Source of the DNA: Maritalea sp051251695
GTDB lineage: Bacteria; Pseudomonadota; Alphaproteobacteria; Rhizobiales; Devosiaceae
DNA length: 64,000 bases
Direction: 5' to 3'
Assembly: GCF_051251695.1 (NCBI RefSeq)
Contig: NZ_JBPOEU010000002.1
Coordinates: 122,122 to 186,121, forward strand
A program made the position numbers and the translations under genes. This document shows, piece by piece, positions 18,371 through 27,201 of the stretch. Within the stretch, counting starts at the first letter, position 1. Every line of letters starts with the position of its first letter. Below the pieces are notes generated by a model. That model saw nothing but the letters and a program-made list of their open reading frames with translations. It was not told the DNA's origin and made no database searches.

Positions 18371-18820
18371 TTGGCTGAAGAATTTACGCTGCACAACCGG
18401 GTTGGCTTTAAGGTCACTCGGCTGGCAAGAATTATGGAAGCGGGACTTGAAAAACAACTTTCCGAACATGGTGTAACCCGTCTGATGTGGTGTGTGTTGC
18501 GCGGTGTTGGCATGGAAGATGTGAACACCCCTTCTGGCCTCGCCGAGTACATTTGCATCGCACGGCCAGCCATATCGCGTTTGCTGAAGGCGATGGAAAA
18601 TCGAGGTTATGTTGAGCGCAGTGGCATCTACAATGACAAGCGATTTACAGAAGTAGTGCTGACCGAGCTTGGCGAAGAAAAAATGAAAGTTTGCCACGTA
18701 TTAGTGCGGGAATTGAACGAGCGTTTTGCAAGTAAGCTGGACACAAAAACATATGACATCCTGATGGATGCAATTGATAAAATGACCGAAGACGAAGATG
18801 TAAAACTGATGCGTCTTTAA
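18371..18820 (+). CDS. MarR family transcriptional regulator
   Basis: Winged-helix regulator, 149 residues from a TTG at 18371 that follows GGAG at ideal spacing. The recognition region is NTPSGLAEYICIARPAISRLLKAMENRGYVERSGIYNDKRFTEVVLTELG, which shows the helix-turn-helix and the wing. It is 22 bp upstream of the threonine aldolase gene and divergent from a TRAP operon. MarR proteins often respond to aromatic acids; here an aromatic or halogenated effector would fit, but that is inference. Confidence 0.85.
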   Translation: MAEEFTLHNRVGFKVTRLARIMEAGLEKQLSEHGVTRLMWCVLRGVGMEDVNTPSGLAEYICIARPAISRLLKAMENRGYVERSGIYNDKRFTEVVLTELGEEKMKVCHVLVRELNERFASKLDTKTYDILMDAIDKMTEDEDVKLMRL

Positions 18821-18842
18821 GCGGATGAGGTTTGGGGGAAAC

Positions 18843-19913
18843 TTGAGCGCAACAGAAAAGCCGATTGATCTGCGGTCTGATACCGTCACCAAACCATGTG
18901 ACGCCATGCTTTCAGCCATGATAAAGGCTGAAATTGGTGATGATCAATATCAAGACGATCGTGAAACCAATTTATTGCAGGATGAAGTTGCCCAGCTTTT
19001 AGGGAAACAAAACGCCCTATGGCTTCCCTCTGGCACAATGGCAAATCAAGTTGCGTTGCGCGTCGCAACACGACCGGGCGACGACGTCATTGTTTCTACC
19101 CAATGCCATGCAGTGTGGCACGAAACAGGCGGAAGCGCCGCCAACTCTGGTGTTCAGCTAACGGATATCGGCGAAAATGGTCATTTTTCTGCTGACCAAT
19201 TTTTGGCCGCTGTTAAACCTCGCAATCACCACATCTATCCACCAACAACCATGGTTCAAATCGAAAACACCCACAATCGCTGCGGTGGACGTGTAATGGC
19301 CAAAAAACAGATGGACCAAATCTGCGCCTACGCAAAACAGGCTGGCATTTTCTCTCATCTAGATGGCGCGCGGCTGTGGAATGCATCCCATGTACTTGAC
19401 GAAAAACCCGCTACTTTAGCCGCACCGTTTGACGCCGTTATGGTTTCCCTTTCCAAAGGCCTTGGCGCACCCGGCGGTTCGATCTTAGCAGGAAGCAAAG
19501 AGTTCATTGAATCCGCAACGCGCTACCGCCGCATGTTTGGCGGCGCTATGCGCCAAACCGGGTATTATGCGGCAGCCGGACGGTACGCCATAAAACACAA
19601 CATGGACCGACTTGTTGATGACCATGCGAATGCAAAGCAATTTGCCCAGGTTCTCGCTGCGTCTCAAATGGTAACTATTGATCCTGAAACCATTGAAACA
19701 AACATCGTTGTATTTGAAATCCACGCCGAACATATTAGTGCGCACGATCTTGTCCAAGCAGCCAAACGCTCAAATGTTCTCATCAATGCACTCGGCTCAA
19801 ACACTATTCGCATTGTCACCCATTTGGATGTTGATCGTGACGCATGTACCAAAGCCGCTGACATCATCGTTGACATCCTAAAAAAATCATCCAAAACAGC
19901 TTTGCCAGTCTAA
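18843..19913 (+). CDS. ltaE: Low-specificity L-threonine aldolase-like PLP enzyme
   Basis: Fold-type I PLP enzyme of the beta-eliminating lyase / threonine aldolase family, about 356 residues. DLRSDTVTKPCDAML and GDDQYQDD are the family N-terminal marks; the PLP lysine is in SLSKGLGAPGGS at about 205. The start is probably the TTG at 18843, behind GGGGGAAA; ATG 18825 is an alternative. It normally cleaves L-threonine or other beta-hydroxy amino acids to glycine and an aldehyde. Its place between a MarR gene and a dehalogenase-like gene, 11 bp apart, suggests a more specific substrate such as a beta-hydroxy aromatic amino acid. Confidence 0.83.
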   Translation: MSATEKPIDLRSDTVTKPCDAMLSAMIKAEIGDDQYQDDRETNLLQDEVAQLLGKQNALWLPSGTMANQVALRVATRPGDDVIVSTQCHAVWHETGGSAANSGVQLTDIGENGHFSADQFLAAVKPRNHHIYPPTTMVQIENTHNRCGGRVMAKKQMDQICAYAKQAGIFSHLDGARLWNASHVLDEKPATLAAPFDAVMVSLSKGLGAPGGSILAGSKEFIESATRYRRMFGGAMRQTGYYAAAGRYAIKHNMDRLVDDHANAKQFAQVLAASQMVTIDPETIETNIVVFEIHAEHISAHDLVQAAKRSNVLINALGSNTIRIVTHLDVDRDACTKAADIIVDILKKSSKTALPV

Positions 19914-19924
19914 GGAAATTAGAG

Positions 19925-22900
19925 TTGAAGTATTTTTCCGACAAAAACCGCCCAGTGCATCTTGGCCCTTACCCGCTTGAACGTCTTTCACGCACGGACA
20001 AAATCGCCAATTTAGACAGGCTGCCAAAGTTCACTCAGATGCACTTTGAGGATAAAGAAAACCCTCAAAACATCGTCAATTCTATGATTGAAGCGCAAGC
20101 CATGCTCGACGCAATCCGCGACGGATTGATCAACAAAGCGCAAGCAAGTGTGCCTCACGATTTGACGGAACGCCAAAATCATCTCAAGGCATTTGGCTAT
20201 TTTTCCGACGTGGCCATGGCCGCCACTTGCGCATTCACACCAGAAATGATGCTTGATGAGCCATTTCGAAATCCCGACATTGACCAACTGGCGCAAAAAC
20301 TACGCACCGATCAAACCAAGTCTCTGGCCTCCGGTGTGGATGTGATCATGGCCGACTTGCGCGATGCGATGAACGCGCCGCCAAAAGACATGGATAGCCA
20401 CAAACACGCGCTGATATTTGTCGTAGAACATCCGCGCGAGGTGCGTGATGATGAACCGGGTAACACTTGGCTGAAAGGCGCGGGTCCGGCGAGATCAGCT
20501 TTACGCGCCATGGAAGCTTCTGCAGTGCTAGCGCAATATATTCGACTGCTCGGTTACGACGCGCGCGCCCATAGCCACACAACTTCAGACGTTGATCTTT
20601 TTCACCTCGCTACAGCATCTGGCTTGGCGACAATTGAAGATGGCGAGCTGGTCAATCCATATTTGGGCAAAGGCTTCTCCATCGCCGCCGTAACGACCGA
20701 ACTGGACTTCAGCCACGATCTGCCACTTGTTCCCCTAAAGGATCAACCCAAATCCAAAACCCATGGCATTGCATGGCAATTGGGCGTGGGCACAGCAAAA
20801 AGCGCACAAAATCTTGACCCCTACGCGAAACGTCGTTTCGTTGATGGTGCGCATCCATTCGAAACGCTTAAGAGGGTTGATAGCCCCACAACATATATTG
20901 ACGAAGATCGCGTGCCCCGCGTGCCAAAACGTACGGATATGTTTGCCCGTTCTTTGTTCGGCGATATGGGAAAACGCAACCAACAAGCATCACGCAATGG
21001 CCAATATGTCAGAAAATCCGCGCCATCAATGGCCCAACGACGGGCATTGGGCGCATTTGTTTTACTCCAAGATGGCGAACACAATTCGTCCATTTCCGCA
21101 GAGGCAAGCGACACTGAGCGCAACGCGGACAACCTCAAGGCGATGTCTTACTTTTTAGGTGCAGATGCCACTGGCATTTCGCGTTGCCCCGAATGGACTT
21201 GGTACTCACACGATGCAACTGGCGAACCAATTGTGCCGCCCCATAATCAAGCCATTTCAATGGTCATCGATCAGGGCTACGAAACCATGGAAGGCGCATC
21301 CGGCGATGATTGGATTGCTGTATCCCAATCCATGCGCGCCTATCTTCGATTTTCCATTTTGGGTAGCATTGTCGCCAAGCAAATTCGTCGTCTTGGCTAC
21401 AAAGCAAAAGCCCATACCGTTATGGACGGCGAGGTATTGCAGCCCCCACTCCTTCTGCTTTCAGGCCTTGGCGAGGTCAGTCGGATTGGCGAAGTCATCC
21501 TAAATCCATTCTTGGGTCCACGGCTAAAATCTGGTGTCGTGACCACCGACATGCCTATGGCCCATGACAAACCAATTTCTTTCGGTTTGCAGGACTTTTG
21601 TGAGAGCTGCAATAAATGCGCACGCGAATGTCCATCTGGCGCAATTACCGCCGGACCAAAGCTAATGTTCAATGGCTATGAAATTTGGAAATCCGACAGC
21701 CAAAAATGCACCACATACCGCATCACCAACGAAGGTGGCGCGATGTGCGGCAGGTGCATGAAAACATGCCCGTGGAACCTTGAAGGCATTTTTGCTGAAG
21801 CGCCATTTCGCTGGGTCGCAATGAATGTGCCCAAAGCCGCACCCTTGCTGGCGAAATTGGACGACGTGGTTGGCAACGGCGAAAGAAACCTTGTCAAAAA
21901 ATGGTGGTGGGATCTCGAAATCCAAGATGACGGTGCCTATCGCCCGACCAAAACTAAACCTCATGCCCGCGATCTGCAAAAGGATCTGAACCTGAAGTAT
22001 GAGGATCAAACCTTAGCTGTTTATCCCGCCAGTCTTGCCCCGCACCCATGGCCGTTCCCGTTCCCGATGGATCGAGAAAAAGGCATAGAAGCCTATCAAG
22101 CGATGATCACGGCCAAGCAATATAAAGCTCGCCTAGCAAAGGGCGATACAAAAGACCTCGCCCATGAATATCGGATTGAAGGCGACGCGCCTGTAATTCG
22201 GGTTGAAGTCACAAAAGCCGAAGAAATGACCAGCGGCGTGACGAAATATGAGTTCTCGACTTTGGACGGCTCATTGTTCCCAGAATGGCAAGCTGGAGCG
22301 CACCTAGATATCGTTGTTGCACCAGAATTCTTGCGCCAATATTCCATGTCGGGTGACCCAGCTGACCGAACCAAATACCAAATCGGCGTGCTGCGTGAGG
22401 ACAAGGGTCGAGGCGGCTCGCAATTGTTGCATCGAATATTTACCGAAGGGCGCAAAATCTTCATCTCTAAGCCGATCAATCACTTCCCCTTGGAAGAAGC
22501 GGCAAAGAAGACATATCTGATGGGCGGCGGCATCGGTATTACCCCGATGATCGCGATGGCGCACCGGCTCCATGCGATCAACGCTGATTTTGTGATGCAT
22601 TACTCCTGTTCTTTACGCGCCAATGCCGGGTTCTTAAATGACCTCGAGAAAATGCCATGGCGTGACAAAATTCACCTTCACTTCTCCGACGAAGGAACAC
22701 GTGCGGATTTGGATGAAGTGTTGGCCAGTTACCAAACTGGCGCGCACGTTTATACCTGCGGCCCAGAACCATACATGCAATCTGTGATGGAAGCGGCAGA
22801 ACGACAAGGTTTTGACGACGACGAACGACATATTGAATATTTCAATGTGCCTGAACTGCCTGAATATGAGAACCATCCGTTTAAACTAAAGCTTGCTCAG

Positions 22901-23140
22901 AGTGGTCGCGAGTTCGACATTCCTGCTGACAAGTCAGCGACGGACGTTTTGACCGAAAACGGCATCCATATTGACGTCAAATGCTCTGACGGCATTTGCG
23001 GCGTGTGCAAATGCGGGCTAGTTGAAGGAGATGTCGAGCACCGCGACTTTGTGCTGTCAAAAAAGCAGCAAAAAGACGCGATAATCTTATGCCAATCCCG
23101 CGCAGCAAAGCCTGGCGGAACGGTTGAAGTTGACCTCTAA
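19925..23140 (+). CDS. Self-sufficient reductive dehalogenase-like protein fused to a flavin/2Fe-2S reductase
   Basis: 1071 residues, TTG start after AGGAA. Residues about 190-268 and 470-550 are two copies of one module (LGYDARAH...VTTELDFSHDLP and LGYKAKAH...VTTDMPMAHDKP), as expected of the duplicated nitroreductase-like B12-binding core of reductive dehalogenases. Two 4Fe-4S motifs follow: Cys559, 562, 565, 569 and Cys595, 608, 611, 615 (CX12CX2CX3CP). The C-terminal third is a phthalate-dioxygenase-reductase-like module: RQYS flavin site at 804-807, GGGIGITP NAD(P) site at 867-874, CGPEPYM, then a plant-type 2Fe-2S ferredoxin with Cys1020, 1025, 1028 and 1056. There is no Tat signal, so it should be cytoplasmic. 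This architecture matches the oxygen-tolerant catabolic enzymes (BhbA, Jhaorihella-type) rather than respiratory RdhA. The halogenated substrate is unknown. Confidence 0.85.
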   Translation: MKYFSDKNRPVHLGPYPLERLSRTDKIANLDRLPKFTQMHFEDKENPQNIVNSMIEAQAMLDAIRDGLINKAQASVPHDLTERQNHLKAFGYFSDVAMAATCAFTPEMMLDEPFRNPDIDQLAQKLRTDQTKSLASGVDVIMADLRDAMNAPPKDMDSHKHALIFVVEHPREVRDDEPGNTWLKGAGPARSALRAMEASAVLAQYIRLLGYDARAHSHTTSDVDLFHLATASGLATIEDGELVNPYLGKGFSIAAVTTELDFSHDLPLVPLKDQPKSKTHGIAWQLGVGTAKSAQNLDPYAKRRFVDGAHPFETLKRVDSPTTYIDEDRVPRVPKRTDMFARSLFGDMGKRNQQASRNGQYVRKSAPSMAQRRALGAFVLLQDGEHNSSISAEASDTERNADNLKAMSYFLGADATGISRCPEWTWYSHDATGEPIVPPHNQAISMVIDQGYETMEGASGDDWIAVSQSMRAYLRFSILGSIVAKQIRRLGYKAKAHTVMDGEVLQPPLLLLSGLGEVSRIGEVILNPFLGPRLKSGVVTTDMPMAHDKPISFGLQDFCESCNKCARECPSGAITAGPKLMFNGYEIWKSDSQKCTTYRITNEGGAMCGRCMKTCPWNLEGIFAEAPFRWVAMNVPKAAPLLAKLDDVVGNGERNLVKKWWWDLEIQDDGAYRPTKTKPHARDLQKDLNLKYEDQTLAVYPASLAPHPWPFPFPMDREKGIEAYQAMITAKQYKARLAKGDTKDLAHEYRIEGDAPVIRVEVTKAEEMTSGVTKYEFSTLDGSLFPEWQAGAHLDIVVAPEFLRQYSMSGDPADRTKYQIGVLREDKGRGGSQLLHRIFTEGRKIFISKPINHFPLEEAAKKTYLMGGGIGITPMIAMAHRLHAINADFVMHYSCSLRANAGFLNDLEKMPWRDKIHLHFSDEGTRADLDEVLASYQTGAHVYTCGPEPYMQSVMEAAERQGFDDDERHIEYFNVPELPEYENHPFKLKLAQSGREFDIPADKSATDVLTENGIHIDVKCSDGICGVCKCGLVEGDVEHRDFVLSKKQQKDAIILCQSRAAKPGGTVEVDL

Positions 23141-23142
23141 AG

Positions 23143-23997
23143 CTAGAGTTTGACACCATAAATGCGTTGCGTGTTCTGATTAAAAATCTTTGTCTGATTT
23201 TGATCAGTTTCGCTCGACAATATATCGCGGGTGATGGTGATCCAGCTTGGCAGGTCCATGGCCAGTTTAACAACGGGCCAATCACCCCCCCAAACACACC
23301 TGTCAGCACCAAACTGTTCTACGACATGTTCAATGTAGGGTCGCACCGCCGCGGTGTGATCCTGATCAGGTCCGCAATAAGCAACAACGCCGGAAATCTT
23401 ACAGGCAACATTTTCCAATTTGGCAAGCGCGGTCATTTTCTCACGCCAAACGGTTAGGTCACCACCTGCTACATTTGGCACGCCACAATGGTTGAGGATA
23501 AACTGAGTATTGTCACAGGCCCTAGCCAACTCGATGGCAACATCCAACTGGCTTTCCAAAAAGCACATATCAAAGGTCTTACCTGCAGCACCGATTTTTC
23601 TGACATTCTCACGAAATAAGGGCTGTCGAGACATTTCATCATCTACGACATGCAAAATCCGGCGATAGCCAACCACAAGCGGGTTATCAGATGTCGCTTC
23701 CAGCCATTCATCAAAATCCGCACTGTCCTCGGGATAGGCGGCCGCAATAACACCAAGCATCCTGCTGCTTGGGTCAGCTGCAAACGCCAACGCGAATTCG
23801 GTTTCAGCACGATAATATTGCGGATCAACAGCTGTTTCCATAAATATGGTACCCGCAACATTGTCGCGCGGCACCAAATTTTGGTAAGCAGGCACATCAT
23901 ATGCCGTGTTATTCAGAACCGGGATACCGCCCGCCCACTCATAAGAAAATCGTGTCGGATACATGAGATGTTGGTGTGTATCTATAAGCGGTATCAT
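23143..23997 (-). CDS. Amidohydrolase 2 family sugar lactonase (fuconolactonase-like)
   Basis: TIM-barrel metal hydrolase of the amidohydrolase_2 family, 284 residues, ATG preceded by GGAG. Motifs are IDTHQHLMYP at the N-terminus, FILNHCGVPN, KISGVVAY and CVWGGDWPVV near the C-terminus, which supply the metal ligands. Members in deoxy-sugar operons open L-fucono- or L-rhamnono-lactone to the free acid. It is the last gene of the 15-gene operon and converges with the dehalogenase-like gene 2 bp away. Confidence 0.82.
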   Translation of the reverse strand: MIPLIDTHQHLMYPTRFSYEWAGGIPVLNNTAYDVPAYQNLVPRDNVAGTIFMETAVDPQYYRAETEFALAFAADPSSRMLGVIAAAYPEDSADFDEWLEATSDNPLVVGYRRILHVVDDEMSRQPLFRENVRKIGAAGKTFDMCFLESQLDVAIELARACDNTQFILNHCGVPNVAGGDLTVWREKMTALAKLENVACKISGVVAYCGPDQDHTAAVRPYIEHVVEQFGADRCVWGGDWPVVKLAMDLPSWITITRDILSSETDQNQTKIFNQNTQRIYGVKL

Positions 23998-24007
23998 GGG
24001 GTCACTC

Positions 24008-24850
24008 CTATCCTTGGATTACGTTCTGACGTTGTTGACCAAGCCCTTCGATTTCAAGCTCCATCACATCGCCCGGCTTTAAATAGGTCGGTGGTTTCAT
24101 GCCCAATCCAACACCCGGAGGTGTGCCGGTCGAGATAATGTCGCCCGACTGCAAACTCATGAATTGAGAAACGTACGAGACCAAATGCGCAACCCCATAG
24201 ACCATGGTTTTGCTGTTCCCGGTTTGCATGCGCTTGCCGTTTACATCTAAATGCATGGCCAAGTTTTGTGGATCTTCAATTTCGTCGCGGGTGACAAGAT
24301 ATGGGCCAATCGGGCCAAACGTGTCAGCAGACTTTCCTTTGACCCACTGGCCTTCGCGCTCAAGTTGGAATTCGCGCTCTGAAAGGTCATTGATAACGCA
24401 ATAACCAGCCACATAGTCCAAAGCGTCTTTTTCATCGACATATTTTGCATCACGGCCAATGACCACACCAAGCTCGACTTCCCAATCTGATTTTTGCGAT
24501 CCACGCGGGATCTCTACATCATCATCTGGACCGACAATTGCCGACGTTGCCTTCATGAACATTACGGGTTCTGACGGCACATCAAGTCCAGATTCGGCCG
24601 CGTGATCTGCATAGTTCAAACCAATGCAGATAAACTTGCCAACGCCCGAAACACATGCGCCAATTCTTTGGTCCTTGGGCAGCTCCGGCAATGTGGCGAT
24701 ATCTAATCCACGCAAGCGCTGCAGAGTTTCATCATCAATGTTCGCACCATTGATGTCATCGATGTGGGCAGATAAATCACGGTATGATCCGTTCGGCCCA
24801 AGGATTGCTGGTTTTTCGTGCCCCACAGGACCAACACGTAAAAGTTTCAT
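24008..24850 (-). CDS. FAH family hydrolase (2,4-diketo-3-deoxy sugar acid hydrolase-like)
   Basis: Fumarylacetoacetate hydrolase family, 280 residues. CIGLNYADHAAE, the metal-ligand pair in SDWEVELGVVIG, the Asp in VINDLSERE and KSADTFGPIGPYL are all in place, as are STGTPPGVGLGMKPP and the short N-terminal domain. In the non-phosphorylative L-fucose and L-rhamnose routes, this family splits the 2,4-diketo-3-deoxy acid into pyruvate and L-lactate. Its neighbour SDR would make that diketo acid. It starts 12 bp after the SDR stop. Confidence 0.85.
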   Translation of the reverse strand: MKLLRVGPVGHEKPAILGPNGSYRDLSAHIDDINGANIDDETLQRLRGLDIATLPELPKDQRIGACVSGVGKFICIGLNYADHAAESGLDVPSEPVMFMKATSAIVGPDDDVEIPRGSQKSDWEVELGVVIGRDAKYVDEKDALDYVAGYCVINDLSEREFQLEREGQWVKGKSADTFGPIGPYLVTRDEIEDPQNLAMHLDVNGKRMQTGNSKTMVYGVAHLVSYVSQFMSLQSGDIISTGTPPGVGLGMKPPTYLKPGDVMELEIEGLGQQRQNVIQG

Positions 24851-24862
24851 TCCGATATTCCT

Positions 24863-25603
24863 TTAAATGGTCCAACCGCCGTCGATGACGTGGGTTTGTC
24901 CAGTTGTATATGCTGCCAAATCACTCGCCAGATAGGCGACAAGCGCGGCAATTTCTTCAGGTTGGCCAATGCGCCCCATTGGCTGGCGCGCAATGAATTG
25001 AGCCTTAGCTTCTTCGTAGTTGCCCCCTGCTGAAAGCCGGTCTTCCAAAGACGGCGAGTGTACGGTGCCCGGGCAAATCGCATTGCAGCGAATGCCTTGG
25101 GTAACGTAATCGGCAGCAACAGACTTAGTAAGACCAATAACAGCAGCCTTTGACGCACCATAAGCAAATCGGTTTGGCACCCCCGTAACTGATGAAGCGA
25201 CTGACGCCATATTGATGATCGATCCGCCGCCATTTTCAAGCATTTTAGGCAAAAACGCTTTGATCATTTTGTACATCGCGGTGACGTTCAAAGCGAAAGA
25301 GAAATCCCAGTCCTTTTCAGCACATTCAAGCAATGAACCGTTTGCAACAAACCCAGCGCAGTTGAACAACACATCAAGCGTGCCAACTTCATTGGCCATT
25401 TGCTCAACCGCATCATGGTCCAAAACATTGAGCGTTTTGATTGTGCATCCGACCTCGTCGGCCAAAGATTGCAGCCCGGCTTCATCTATGTCGGTGGCAA
25501 TAACATTGGCACCTTCTTTGACCAAATGGACGACGCTCGCCCGACCAATACCTTGCGCGGCAGCCGTAACAAGGCAAAGTTTTCCTTCTAATGTTTTCAT
25601 CAT
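24863..25603 (-). CDS. SDR oxidoreductase, 2-keto-3-deoxy-L-fuconate dehydrogenase-like
   Basis: Short-chain dehydrogenase, 246 residues. The NAD-binding turn is TAAAQGIGRA with ATDID at the end of beta-2 (NAD preferred), and the catalytic set is Ser in ASVASS, Tyr and Lys in YGASK. The stretch DVLFNCAGFVANGSLLE...DWDFSFALNV and RCNAICPGTVHSPSL, together with RQPMGRIGQPEEIAAL, closely follows the KDF/KDR 4-dehydrogenase and DHRS6 group as I remember it. It should oxidise C4 of a 2-keto-3-deoxy sugar acid. An alternative role is oxidation of the sugar itself, as in Campylobacter FucX. Confidence 0.84.
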   Translation of the reverse strand: MMKTLEGKLCLVTAAAQGIGRASVVHLVKEGANVIATDIDEAGLQSLADEVGCTIKTLNVLDHDAVEQMANEVGTLDVLFNCAGFVANGSLLECAEKDWDFSFALNVTAMYKMIKAFLPKMLENGGGSIINMASVASSVTGVPNRFAYGASKAAVIGLTKSVAADYVTQGIRCNAICPGTVHSPSLEDRLSAGGNYEEAKAQFIARQPMGRIGQPEEIAALVAYLASDLAAYTTGQTHVIDGGWTI

Positions 25604-25615
25604 ATTCTCTTTATC

Positions 25616-26806
25616 TCAAGCGCCCGGCAAACATGCCGGACCAATGGGTTCAAAACTTTTATAAGTGAGGATAAATTCCGTGTGGCCAAGTGCCTCCGAG
25701 CAGGTCATATCGCCCTGCCCGACATTTCTTACGAGCTGAAAAATCTCGTTTCCGACCTCTTCAAGTGAGGCCTCGCCATCCAAAATTCGCCCAGCATTAA
25801 CATCCATATCTTCGGACAGACACGAATATGTTAGCGGATTGGCGCAAACTTTAATTACTGGCGAAATGGCGGAGCCTACAACCGACCCCCGCCCGGTCGC
25901 AAACAAAATCACATGCGCACCGCAGGCAATCAGCTCAACAATTTCCGCGTTGTCGACGATGTTGGGAAACCCAAAACGCACTTCGCCATCCGGCACAACA
26001 TCCAACAGGTAGAGCCCACCTGCCGGCGGTATATCACCGGGTTTGATCAGGCCAGAAATCTGGGAACGCCCGCTTTTGGCATATGCGCCCATGGATTTTT
26101 CTTCGATGGTTGAAAGACCGCCATCAGCATTTCCCGGCGCGAAACTTGGGTAGCCCAGAACTTCATAATAGTTTGCCGCTTTGTTCACCGAGTTGATCAG
26201 TTCAGTAGCCAATTCAGGTGTCACCGCCCGTTCAGCCATATGGTGTTCACAACCGATAAGCTCGCCTGTTTCCTCAAAGATGCAAGCGGCACCCTTTTCA
26301 ACCAACTGATCAAACGCGCGACCAATCCCCGGATTTGCTGTTAAGCCGCTGGTGCCATCAGATCCACCGCAGATCGTTCCAACAACAAGCTCGGACATGT
26401 CCATCGGCACAGTGGGCATATGATCAAGTTTTTCGCCGATATCTTTGATCCAGCTCACGCCCTTTTCTATTGTGGACCGCGTGCCACCTTCACCCTGGAT
26501 CGTTAAAACGCTGACGTCACGTCCGCTTTGTGCCACAACGTCTTGTAGGCGCAGCTTGTTAAACCCTTCACAGCCCAGTGAAACCAGCAAAACTGCCCCG
26601 ACATTTGGATGGGTACATAAACGCTCCATCATCGATTGCGCATATTCATTTGGGTAACATCCGGGAAAGCCGACAACCTGCACTTTTTGCGGCGCAAACT
26701 GTTGTGCAACATTGCGCGCCACATGGTGAGCACACTCCACAAGATAGACGACCAAAGTGATGTTTCTGATGCCTTTGCGGCCATCAGATCTCAAATAACC
26801 ATTCAT
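25616..26806 (-). CDS. UxaA family dehydratase, large subunit
   Basis: C-terminal part of a UxaA-type (altronate/galactarate dehydratase) enzyme, encoded separately, 396 residues. It opens GYLRSDGRKGIRN and carries GFPGCYPNEYAQ, LGCEGFN, TICGGSDGTSGLTANPGIGRAFD, ACIFEETGELIGCEHHM and FATGRGSVVGSAISPVIKVCANP; the last contains family Cys positions thought to bind an Fe or Fe-S centre. The small subunit gene overlaps it by 4 bp (ATGA). The split form occurs in Campylobacter fucose loci and in sulfolactate sulfo-lyase SuyAB; context favours a sugar-acid dehydratase. Confidence 0.84.
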   Translation of the reverse strand: MNGYLRSDGRKGIRNITLVVYLVECAHHVARNVAQQFAPQKVQVVGFPGCYPNEYAQSMMERLCTHPNVGAVLLVSLGCEGFNKLRLQDVVAQSGRDVSVLTIQGEGGTRSTIEKGVSWIKDIGEKLDHMPTVPMDMSELVVGTICGGSDGTSGLTANPGIGRAFDQLVEKGAACIFEETGELIGCEHHMAERAVTPELATELINSVNKAANYYEVLGYPSFAPGNADGGLSTIEEKSMGAYAKSGRSQISGLIKPGDIPPAGGLYLLDVVPDGEVRFGFPNIVDNAEIVELIACGAHVILFATGRGSVVGSAISPVIKVCANPLTYSCLSEDMDVNAGRILDGEASLEEVGNEIFQLVRNVGQGDMTCSEALGHTEFILTYKSFEPIGPACLPGA

Positions 26807-27144
26807 GATTGGGTCTCTCTTGGCGCGCCGGTCGTAACGGTATTCGCCATATATTGGCTCTGTGTATTATGGACATGGACAAGTTGCCCGACTTCTATGT
26901 CAGCACTCGCCAAGCCGATAACCGCACCATATTTAACAACATGCTCACCTTTGTGGATCGAGCGGCGAGCCAGCTTAAATCCAATCCCCGCATTGCGGTC
27001 TAGCGTCGCCTCAACACCCTCGATCAAAACGGCATCACCTGCCCGAATTGGGCGCGCAACGCCAAGAACATTGTCTGCAGCATCCAACAGCAATAGTCGC
27101 TTATCCAGTGCATTCTTCTGGCCTTGATCTGCACCATCGTTCAT
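26803..27144 (-). CDS. UxaA family dehydratase, small SAF-domain subunit
   Basis: N-terminal SAF domain of the split UxaA dehydratase, 113 residues. The ATG at 27144 (MNDGADQGQ) follows GAGAAGGTG and is preferred to an earlier frame. Visible are DNVLGVARPIRAGDAVLIEG and GFKLARRSIHKGEHVVKYGAVIGLASADIEVGQLVHVHNTQS, the classic UxaA N-domain with the HVHN end. It overlaps the large-subunit gene by 4 bp, so the two make one enzyme. Confidence 0.85.
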   Translation of the reverse strand: MNDGADQGQKNALDKRLLLLDAADNVLGVARPIRAGDAVLIEGVEATLDRNAGIGFKLARRSIHKGEHVVKYGAVIGLASADIEVGQLVHVHNTQSQYMANTVTTGAPRETQS

Positions 27145-27201
27145 AAAACTACACCTTCTCAATTGGGTGACTGCGACGAAGAAACACCGCATCAAACTGC
27201 A

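Noticed and set aside
19925..23140. Reading the fusion protein as epoxyqueuosine reductase (QueG)
   Set aside because: QueG shares Fe-S and B12 features including a CPWN segment, but is about a third of this length and has neither the duplicated module nor the flavin and 2Fe-2S reductase.
25616..27144. Reading the UxaA pair as sulfolactate sulfo-lyase SuyAB
   Set aside because: SuyAB has the same split layout, but the neighbours are sugar mutarotase, lactonase and sugar importer rather than sulfonate genes. Kept as an alternative only.
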